DNA from: an uncultured Porphyromonadaceae bacterium
Lineage (GTDB): Bacteria > Bacteroidota > Bacteroidia > Bacteroidales > Muribaculaceae
Reading direction: 5' to 3'
NCBI GenBank assembly: GCA_947176615.1
Contig: CAMWRO010000220.1
Span: 1 to 5,156, forward strand
DNA length: 5,156 nucleotides
The notes beneath the pieces were generated by a model. It had not been told where the DNA came from, did not search any database, and saw only the letters and a program-made list of their open reading frames with translations. Shown here in pieces: positions 1 to 5,156 of this stretch. The position numbers and the translations under genes are program-made. Position 1 is the stretch's first letter, and every line of letters begins with the position of its first letter.

Positions 1-26
1 GAGCCCGCAGGGCGATATTGTGTTAA

Positions 27-57
27 ACCCCGTATGGAGCGTAGCGGAATGCGGGGT
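27..57. repeat. Small inverted repeat within the composite repeat
   Basis: ACCCCGTAT (27-35) faces ATGCGGGGT (49-57). They form a 9-bp stem with one G·T wobble around a 13-nt loop. It lies between two direct copies of the 16-mer unit, and I infer that it is a module of the same composite element and not an independent regulatory site. Confidence 0.55.
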
Positions 58-75
58 ATCGGTATCAACCAAAAT

Positions 76-143
76 AACTGAGCCCGTAGGGCGATGTGAT
101 GGTAACCGACTCATTACCGGCACATCGCCCTGCGGGCTCAGTT
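76..143. repeat. Long perfect-type hairpin, possible operon terminator
   Basis: The arms 76-98 and 121-143 are 23 nt each and complementary throughout except for one wobble position (T87 opposite G132). Inside, GGTAA (101-105) pairs with TTACC (114-118), so the element can fold into one long stem with an 8-nt loop. Read on the minus strand it lies about 60 nt beyond the stop of the S41 peptidase gene and is followed by ATTTTGG, a weak T-rich tract. It could therefore end the parC operon transcript or block 3' exonuclease decay. The poor T tract makes a classical intrinsic terminator uncertain; a repeat with a secondary transcript-end role is the better reading. Confidence 0.6.
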
Positions 144-205
144 TGCAATCTCATAAAGTAAGCAGCATTTCGGTACAACCTACTTCAGAGGCAATGATTT
201 TTTTG

Positions 206-1249
206 TCAACGGTCGAAGGTGGAAGTGAGGGTGCCTGACTGAATGAGGTCGACGGCGAAATCAATTATCGTGTCGTGACCATCGAGTGCGGCCTGCGGGT
301 CCATGTCGACGGCACATCCGGCCGAGGGGGTCACACCATGCTCGGTAGTGTTGCCCTCGGCATCAAGGACAGAACAGGCCGAAAAACGCACTCCCCAGCC
401 ATTGGGCAGCTCGGAGTTGAACGGCATACCGCTGCCGCCCCCTGTGGTGGCCCCGACAATAGTCACGCCGGGAAGAAGTTTCATCACCGACACAAAATTA
501 TTGGCCGCGCTGAAAGTCGAGCGGTTGGTCAGCACGACAACCGGCTTGCCCCAGCGCACGCGACCCTGTCCGGCCGGGTTATAGGTGTAAGGGCGAGGTT
601 CCGAGAAATCACTGTGTCCCGGCCCGGTCTTGTGGGAGATGTACCCCACGAGGGTCGGACGGCTGATGAAACGCGCCACGAGTGTCTCGACATTTGACAT
701 ATCGCCTCCCCCATTGTCACGCACGTCAAAGATGAGCGCCTGCGCCGTGCGCAGATAGTAGAGCACATTGTCGAGATTCCCCTCCCCGACCGTGTAGGAA
801 AAAGAGCTGTAATGGATGTAGCCGATGTTCTCGCTAAGAAAACCGTAGTCCATGCCGCAGGTCGACCGGTAGTTGAAATTGAAATAGGACTGCTCGACAA
901 GCCGCGCCGAGTAATTCTGAGGGTAGTCGCTCCACCACTTGCGGTAATAGGATGTGGCAAAAGGGGTGGAAAGATTGGTGTGGCCGTCGCGCAACTCGTC
1001 AATCATGTCGCTGCACACGATAAAAAGCTCCTCGTCACTCATCTCGTCGCTGATGCGGGGACGATATTTGGCATGAACCGCGTTCCAGTCAATCCCTTTT
1101 TCCTCAAAAAAGCAGTAATGCTCGTCAAGAGCGGTCCACAGGGCCTCGAAGTTTCCGCGCGGATTGTCGGCATGTTCCTTGACCTCGTGACAGGCAGTGG
1201 TCAGAACCGCAGCCACACACATTAATATATAGGGGAACAGTTTTTTCAT
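206..1249 (-). CDS. S41-family peptidase, predicted lipoprotein, PDZ-less
   Basis: This is a 347-residue member of peptidase family S41 (C-terminal processing/tricorn-like serine peptidases), predicted to act in the envelope. The N-terminus MKKLFPYILM plus a hydrophobic stretch ending in LTTAC suggests a lipoprotein signal with C20 as the lipidated residue; Thr at -3 is not the commonest lipobox. Visible S41 hallmarks are LRDGHTNL with H90, the strand motif ALIFDVRDNGGGD (171-183), the nucleophile motif TFSAAN with S247, GATTGGGSGMPF (266-277) and a closing HGVTPS/DPQAAL segment (304-322). Only about 50 residues separate the DGH motif from the next core strand, leaving no room for a PDZ domain. 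The position that holds the catalytic Lys in CtpA-type enzymes is Thr268, so a tricorn-like mechanism using H90 is more plausible than a Ser-Lys dyad. The start is placed 2 nt after the stop of the DUF3316 gene, implying coupled translation. The substrate is unknown. Confidence 0.9.
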   Translation of the reverse strand: MKKLFPYILMCVAAVLTTACHEVKEHADNPRGNFEALWTALDEHYCFFEEKGIDWNAVHAKYRPRISDEMSDEELFIVCSDMIDELRDGHTNLSTPFATSYYRKWWSDYPQNYSARLVEQSYFNFNYRSTCGMDYGFLSENIGYIHYSSFSYTVGEGNLDNVLYYLRTAQALIFDVRDNGGGDMSNVETLVARFISRPTLVGYISHKTGPGHSDFSEPRPYTYNPAGQGRVRWGKPVVVLTNRSTFSAANNFVSVMKLLPGVTIVGATTGGGSGMPFNSELPNGWGVRFSACSVLDAEGNTTEHGVTPSAGCAVDMDPQAALDGHDTIIDFAVDLIQSGTLTSTFDR

Positions 1250-1251
1250 TT

Positions 1252-2106
1252 TCAGTAAATGGCGTTAATAATGCGGGCATCCCGTGATGCGGGGCGGCGG
1301 GGATTCAGGCTCATCCACTCGCCCGAGACCCCGAGGATAAAGGAATGGGTGAAAATGTTGGTTGTGATGTCGTTGACCTTGGATGAGAACACCTTGCCGC
1401 GGTAACCCACCCGCAGGGAGGTGGCACCGAGGTGCAGGTCGGCAGTCACGCGGTTGTCAAGGCTGAAATAATTGCCCCACCAAGCGCCGTGAACGAGGCC
1501 GCCGTGGTCACCGAGATAAATCTCATAGTAAAGCTCGCCATAATCGGGCGAGAAAAAAACGCCTGTAACAGGCAACGTCGGCCTGTAGATAAGCGTGACG
1601 GGGAGACGGCCTATTCTCAGCTTATAAGCGGCATATCCGGTAAGGTTTACCGTCCACGCGGCCTTGGCCGAGGCGGGATTATTGCCGTTGCGGGAATTGT
1701 AGAGGCATCCGAGATCGATGCCGGTAGAACCGCCGACAGCAAGCGTCAGATTTTCAACCGGACGGAACTTGCGCATCATCCCCCAGTCGGCCGAGAGCAT
1801 CAGGCTCCACATCGTGGCATTGCGCGCCTGATTGGCTGCCCGGTCGATACCGAGATTTCCGTGCAGGCACATCACCCACCGCTCGGGGTCGAAACGCATC
1901 GCCTGATAGCGCTCATAGTCGAGAGCGGCGTGCCATCCCGTGTACTTGAGCGGGGTCAGATAGGTATCGGTAAGATGGCTCGACCCGGCCTCGACCGTGT
2001 AGGCCGACATGACCGGACGAATGACACTGATTGAGTCGCCGGCCTTTGCCGAAAATATCGCCATCGCGGTCAGGATGGCAGGAAAGAGGTGTTTAAGAAT
2101 TTTCAT
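1252..2106 (-). CDS. DUF3316 family probable outer-membrane protein
   Basis: This 284-residue protein has a clear Sec signal peptide: basic MKILKH, a hydrophobic core, and likely cleavage after AKA (residue 22). The mature part resembles the Bacteroidetes DUF3316 family as I remember it. Recognisable segments are YTVEAGSSHLTDTYLTPLKY (36-55), the NGNNPASAKAAWTVN stretch (140-153), RLPVTLIYRPTLPVTGVFF (167-184), GELYYEIYLG (190-199), WWGNYFSLDN (209-218) and the tail SGEWMSLNPRR (261-271). Many short alternating polar/aromatic strands, no hydrophobic helix after the signal, and a terminal aromatic residue (Y284) suggest an outer-membrane beta-barrel. That localisation is inference and no biochemical function is known to me. 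It starts 11 nt after parC ends and stops 2 nt before the S41 peptidase gene, so it is the middle gene of the operon. No strong ribosome binding site is visible, as is usual in this phylum. Confidence 0.85.
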   Translation of the reverse strand: MKILKHLFPAILTAMAIFSAKAGDSISVIRPVMSAYTVEAGSSHLTDTYLTPLKYTGWHAALDYERYQAMRFDPERWVMCLHGNLGIDRAANQARNATMWSLMLSADWGMMRKFRPVENLTLAVGGSTGIDLGCLYNSRNGNNPASAKAAWTVNLTGYAAYKLRIGRLPVTLIYRPTLPVTGVFFSPDYGELYYEIYLGDHGGLVHGAWWGNYFSLDNRVTADLHLGATSLRVGYRGKVFSSKVNDITTNIFTHSFILGVSGEWMSLNPRRPASRDARIINAIY

Positions 2107-2117
2107 CGTTCAAATGG

Positions 2118-4811
2118 TTAGAACAGACGTTGCTGCCCCGTGATTTCGTCACGCACTTCGTCATCACTCAGCTCCGACTCGCCCACATCGGCAACTTCAA
2201 CCTCCTCAACCTCGGGAGATTCATTCGGTTCTTCGTCAGCCTCCTCCTCGTCGACAACAAGCGGAGCAAGCTCGACGACTGACTCGACAGTGAATGTCGT
2301 GAGGCGTTTACCCTTGGCCTTGAACGACTTGACAGCGATAAATTCGCCGGCATTGATTTCAATGGCCGGGCGCGATGCGTCATCACCGCCAAATGTCACC
2401 TCGATGCGCGGATGGCGGGTGTCGGTCAGCAGGATAAGGGTCGATTTTTCATTTTCGCCAAGGAATCGCTGCGGCTTTGCCGACGATTCAAAGGTGAAAC
2501 GCTTGATGTAGGGATAGCCTTGGTCGGCATCGTTTAGAACAGCGGTCCACACGACCTCGGGACGGAACTTCTCGATGCGGAGTATATTGTCGGGATAATG
2601 ATTGGACGCGTCAAATGTCGAGGTGTAATACTCGCCGTTTTTCTGAATGACGAGCACTTGGTCATCGCCCGAAAACTCGCCGAGGAACTCGCCTCGGCCG
2701 TCATAGTTGAGACGCAGGATGTCAGGGTCAAACCACACTTCGCGGCCTCCCAGTGTCGATGTACCCTTCTCTTTAAGCGAGAAACGGTGCACCTCGTTAC
2801 GGGTCACGATGTTGCCCATCGCTCCGCGCCCCTTGATGGCGAGTGCCGCAAAATCGACATCAAACTGCAGTGTCTTCAGCCTCAGTTTGGGTTTCAGCGT
2901 CACCTTTACCACCTCGGCCTCGCCGTTGGGGTTGGCCGTAAACCACGCCACGCGCGATCCCGGCTGACCGGGAGTGAGATTATACTCCTTGTCGCGTGTC
3001 ACACCCGTGACGGCAAAGCGTTTCATATAATAAGTGCCACCCTTGCCGTTCTGATAGATGACATTATAGATTGTGCGGGTATCGTTGCGGGTAAACACGT
3101 TGACATAGAGGATGTTTTTTCCGATAAACATCTTCTCCTGAACCTTTACCACCTTGTAGCGGCCATCTTTGTAGAAGACTATCACGTCGTCAATCGACGA
3201 GCAGTTACAGAGGAACTCGTCGCGTTTCAAGCCGGTTCCGATAAACCCTTCCTCGCGGTTGATATAAAGTTTCTCGTTGGCCTCGGCCACGGTTGCCGCC
3301 TGAATGTTGTCAAAACTGCGGATGACCGTGCGGCGCGGGAAAGCGTCGCCATATTTCTTTTTCAGGTTTTCAAACCATGCTATCGTATAGTCGGTCAGAT
3401 GGGCCAGACGGTCGTTAAGCTCGTCAATGCGGGCCTTGAACGCGGCAATCTGCTCGTCACACTTGTCGGCGTTGAACTTGAGGATGCGCCCCATCTTGAT
3501 TTCAAAGAGGCGCACGATGTCATCGTCGGTCACCTCACGGATGAAATGCTTTGTGAATTTCTCAAGACGGCCGCGGATGTGCGCGATTGCCGCCTCGCGG
3601 TTCTCACTTTCCTCATACCCTTTGTCCTTATAGATGCGCTTCTCGATAAAAATGCGTTCAAGCGAGGCAAAGTGCAGTTGCTCCATAGCCTCGTCGAGCA
3701 GAATCTGAAGCTCGCGACGCAATATCTCGCGCGTCATCTCCACGTTGTGGCGCAACACGTCGCTGACCCCGAGGAAGTGAGGCTTGTTTTCAGAAATCAC
3801 ACAACAGTTGGGCGACACCGAAACCTCACAGTCGGTAAAAGCATAGAGCGCGTCAATCGTGCGGTCGCTCGACGTACCGGGTTGCAGATAGACGATGATG
3901 TTGGCATTTTCGGCGGTATTGTCGTCGACCTTGCGTATTTTTATCTTGCCCGACTCAAATGCTTTCAGAATCGACTCGATTACCGTGGCGGTCGTCTTGC
4001 CATAGGGGATTTCGGTGATGGCGAGAGTCTTGTTGTCGACCTTCTCAATCTTGGCACGGATGCGCACCGCGCCTCCACGCTCGCCGTCGTTATAACGTGA
4101 CACATCGATGAATCCGCCGGTGGGGAAGTCGGGGTACAGCACAAATTCCTCGCCGCGCAGAAAAGCTATCGCCGCGTCGGCAATTTCGTTGAAATTGTGG
4201 GGCAAAATCTTTGACGAGAGTCCCACGGCGATACCCTCGACACCTTGCGACAGCAACAGCGGGAATTTTACAGGCAGGGTTACCGGCTCCTTCTTGCGGC
4301 CGTCATAGCTCAGAGTCCACTCGGTGACTTTGGGATTATAGACCACGTCGAGGGCAAACTGAGACAGGCGCGCCTCGATGTAACGTCCGGCAGCAGCCGA
4401 CGCGCCGGTCAGGATGTTGCCCCAGTTTCCCTGAGTCTCGACAAGGAGGTCTTTCTGACCGAGCTGCACGAGGGCCTCGTAGATTGACGCGTCGCCGTGG
4501 GGGTGGAACTGCATGGTGTTTCCCACGATGTTGGCCACCTTGTTGAAACGCCCGTCGTCAAGCATTTTCATCGAGTGGAGGATGCGCCTCTGCACCGGCT
4601 TGAGACCGTCATCGACATGGGGCACCGCGCGTTCAAGAATCACATAGCTCGCATAGTCCAGAAACCAGCTCTGGAACATGCCGCGCAACTGATGCTTGAC
4701 CACGTCGTTGCTCGTGTCAACAATAATCCGGGGATCAAACTTTTCAATCTGACGCGGAGTCTCCTCCCCGTCACCGTGTTCAACCGGTACTACATCTTCA
4801 TCATCACTCAT
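2118..4811 (-). CDS. parC: DNA topoisomerase IV subunit A (ParC)
   Basis: This is the breakage-reunion subunit of a type IIA topoisomerase, which with ParE decatenates daughter chromosomes using ATP. The 897-residue protein has an acidic N-terminal extension (1-25), the winged-helix/tower core from about 35 to 500 and a beta-pinwheel C-terminal domain from about 510 to 845. The catalytic tyrosine is Y144, preceded by R143, in AAAGRYIEARLS. The quinolone-determining motif is HPHGDASIYEAL (103-114). A canonical GyrA box (QRRGGKG) is absent; the matching spot reads KGRGAMGN (660-667), which favours topoisomerase IV over gyrase because the intact box is needed for DNA wrapping. The protein ends with a tail (854-889) holding 20 Asp/Glu and one basic residue. 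The start is the first ATG of the frame, 24 nt after the T-rich tract of the upstream hairpin. It is the first gene of the operon. A GyrA assignment is possible but less likely. Confidence 0.93.
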   Translation of the reverse strand: MSDDEDVVPVEHGDGEETPRQIEKFDPRIIVDTSNDVVKHQLRGMFQSWFLDYASYVILERAVPHVDDGLKPVQRRILHSMKMLDDGRFNKVANIVGNTMQFHPHGDASIYEALVQLGQKDLLVETQGNWGNILTGASAAAGRYIEARLSQFALDVVYNPKVTEWTLSYDGRKKEPVTLPVKFPLLLSQGVEGIAVGLSSKILPHNFNEIADAAIAFLRGEEFVLYPDFPTGGFIDVSRYNDGERGGAVRIRAKIEKVDNKTLAITEIPYGKTTATVIESILKAFESGKIKIRKVDDNTAENANIIVYLQPGTSSDRTIDALYAFTDCEVSVSPNCCVISENKPHFLGVSDVLRHNVEMTREILRRELQILLDEAMEQLHFASLERIFIEKRIYKDKGYEESENREAAIAHIRGRLEKFTKHFIREVTDDDIVRLFEIKMGRILKFNADKCDEQIAAFKARIDELNDRLAHLTDYTIAWFENLKKKYGDAFPRRTVIRSFDNIQAATVAEANEKLYINREEGFIGTGLKRDEFLCNCSSIDDVIVFYKDGRYKVVKVQEKMFIGKNILYVNVFTRNDTRTIYNVIYQNGKGGTYYMKRFAVTGVTRDKEYNLTPGQPGSRVAWFTANPNGEAEVVKVTLKPKLRLKTLQFDVDFAALAIKGRGAMGNIVTRNEVHRFSLKEKGTSTLGGREVWFDPDILRLNYDGRGEFLGEFSGDDQVLVIQKNGEYYTSTFDASNHYPDNILRIEKFRPEVVWTAVLNDADQGYPYIKRFTFESSAKPQRFLGENEKSTLILLTDTRHPRIEVTFGGDDASRPAIEINAGEFIAVKSFKAKGKRLTTFTVESVVELAPLVVDEEEADEEPNESPEVEEVEVADVGESELSDDEVRDEITGQQRLF
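4476..4505 (-). other. parC: ParC quinolone-resistance-determining motif
   Basis: These codons encode HPHGDASIYE (residues 103-112). Aligned by eye with E. coli ParC (HPHGDSACYE), the Ser80 position is Ala108 and the Glu84 position is Glu112. In characterised enzymes that Ser and acidic residue anchor the water-metal ion bridge to fluoroquinolones. Ala-Ser-Ile at this site is, as I recall, common in Bacteroidales ParC, so it is probably a lineage trait and not an acquired mutation. Confidence 0.75.
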
Positions 4812-4834
4812 TGAGTCAGGGTTTTGAGGCTGTT

Positions 4835-4878
4835 AAAAATCAGAAAAGCCAGTCAACTGACCGACAGATGACTGGCTT
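4835..4878 (-). terminator. Hairpin with T-rich tract after tRNA-Leu
   Basis: On the minus strand AAGCCAGTCA pairs perfectly with TGACTGGCTT (4869-4878 with 4846-4855) around a 13-nt loop that can add a CTG/CAG pairing. The stem is followed by TTTTCTGATTTTT, an interrupted T tract. It begins 7 nt past the tRNA-Leu 3' end and finishes 23 nt before the parC start codon. It best fits an intrinsic terminator for the tRNA transcript. The modest GC content and broken T tract suggest leakiness, so it may act partly as an attenuator for parC. Confidence 0.7.
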
Positions 4879-4885
4879 CAAGGGG

Positions 4886-4967
4886 TGCGCATGAAGGGAC
4901 TCGAACCCCCACGTCCTGAGACATTAGATCCTAAGTCTAACGCGGCTACCAATTACGCCACATGCGC
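4886..4967 (-). tRNA. tRNA-Leu (anticodon UAG)
   Basis: The minus strand folds as a class II tRNA of 82 nt. The acceptor stem GCGCATG pairs with CATGCGC, followed by discriminator A (4886). The D arm uses GCG/CGC around TAATTGGTAGC. The anticodon stem TTAGA/TCTAA encloses CTTAGGA, with anticodon TAG at 4931-4933, reading CUA and other CUN leucine codons. A long variable arm contains GTC/GAC, and the T arm is GGGGG-TTCGAGT-CCCTT with two G·U pairs. The variable arm and anticodon together identify leucine. CCA is not encoded: the discriminator is followed by CCC, so the end must be added by tRNA nucleotidyltransferase, as is usual in Bacteroidota. Confidence 0.97.
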
Positions 4968-4979
4968 GGGATTTCTCTG

Positions 4980-5011
4980 CAAAGTTACAAAAATTTCCGT
5001 CACAATGCAAA
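4980..5011 (-). promoter_or_regulatory. Bacteroidota-type promoter for tRNA-Leu
   Basis: On the minus strand TAACTTTG (4980-4987) exactly matches the Bacteroidota -7 consensus TAnnTTTG recognised by the primary sigma factor (ABfA type). A TTTG (5008-5011), within a T run, sits 20 nt upstream and fits the -33 element, close to the usual 19-nt spacing. The predicted start point lies roughly 10 nt before the mature tRNA 5' end, leaving a short leader for RNase P to remove. The sequence between the boxes is AT-rich. This is the only good promoter match I see upstream of parC. Confidence 0.75.
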
Positions 5012-5156
5012 AAATATGGCCGTAATATTTGAGGAGACAGCTCAATCTTTAGGCAATCGTGCCCATCTTTTCGCGTTTCATCTCCTGCGGCAAAAACGTT
5101 AAGAGGGTGTTTCATAACAAATGATAAATCCAAAGCCCGTTTACACGCGTCGGATT

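Larger units (their letters stand above)
1..143. repeat. Composite palindromic intergenic repeat
   Basis: This non-coding stretch is built from short repeated GC-rich units. The 16-mer GAGCCCGCAGGGCGAT lies at 1-16, recurs at 80-95 with one change (C to T), and recurs inverted at 124-139, where it is an exact reverse complement of the first copy. Between the direct copies is a smaller inverted repeat (27-35 with 49-57). The layout resembles the REP/BIME-like extragenic palindromes dispersed in many bacterial genomes. That it is dispersed in this genome is inference, because one window cannot show it. The left-edge copy may be cut by the window boundary. An open frame crosses the region on the plus strand, but its sequence simply follows the repeats, so I do not call a gene. 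Confidence 0.7.

Noticed and set aside
1..143. CRISPR array
   Set aside because: The 16-mer copies are too few, too short, unevenly spaced and in mixed orientation; no cas gene is present.
20..238. A 72-codon plus-strand open frame at the left edge
   Set aside because: It reads through the palindromic repeat units and into the 3' end of the S41 gene on the other strand; the composition is explained by the repeats.
1432..2034. A 200-codon plus-strand open frame opposite the DUF3316 gene
   Set aside because: It is a shadow of the recognised gene, with no signal peptide, family resemblance or promoter of its own.
2598..4100. A 500-codon plus-strand open frame antisense to parC
   Set aside because: It lies wholly inside parC, in a GC-rich gene that leaves the opposite strand free of stops. 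Its translation resembles no family I know, whereas the minus-strand product is an unmistakable topoisomerase subunit.
4924..5133. A 69-codon minus-strand open frame at the right edge
   Set aside because: It runs through the tRNA promoter and into the tRNA-Leu gene, so it cannot be a normal protein gene.
5034..5156. A short minus-strand frame ending in MKREKMGTIA then stop, as a possible gene tail
   Set aside because: The frame is closed by an in-frame stop only about 20 codons upstream and shows no recognisable domain. I see nothing supportable in this stretch.

Overview
The window looks like ordinary chromosomal DNA from a Bacteroidota bacterium, most likely order Bacteroidales. A gut Muribaculaceae-type genome would fit, but that family-level placement is inference. 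The evidence is a topoisomerase IV subunit A of the Bacteroidales type (897 residues, degenerate GyrA box), a neighbouring gene of the Bacteroidetes-restricted DUF3316 family, a PDZ-less S41 lipoprotein peptidase, a TAnnTTTG promoter element, no clear Shine-Dalgarno sequences, and a tRNA without an encoded CCA end.

Every gene is on the minus strand, so the window reads right to left. Positions 5034-5156 hold nothing I can assign. A Bacteroidota-type promoter (4980-5011) drives a tRNA-Leu with anticodon UAG (4886-4967), followed by a hairpin and T-rich tract (4835-4878) that resembles an intrinsic terminator. Just downstream lies an apparent three-gene operon: parC (2118-4811), a DUF3316 probable outer-membrane protein (1252-2106) and an S41-family lipoprotein peptidase (206-1249). 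The gaps between these genes are only 11 and 2 nt, so cotranscription is very likely.

Beyond the last gene, positions 1-143 are non-coding and consist of a composite palindromic repeat. It has three copies of a GC-rich 16-mer, two direct and one inverted, plus a second smaller hairpin. One pair of copies forms a 23-bp-arm stem-loop that could end the operon transcript.

The parC product decatenates chromosomes in the cytoplasm. The two genes behind it encode exported envelope proteins with no obvious mechanistic link to topology. I see no CRISPR array, insertion sequence, phage gene or defence system. The most interesting signals are the composite repeat, the tRNA-to-parC junction with no visible parC promoter, and the coupling of envelope genes to parC.
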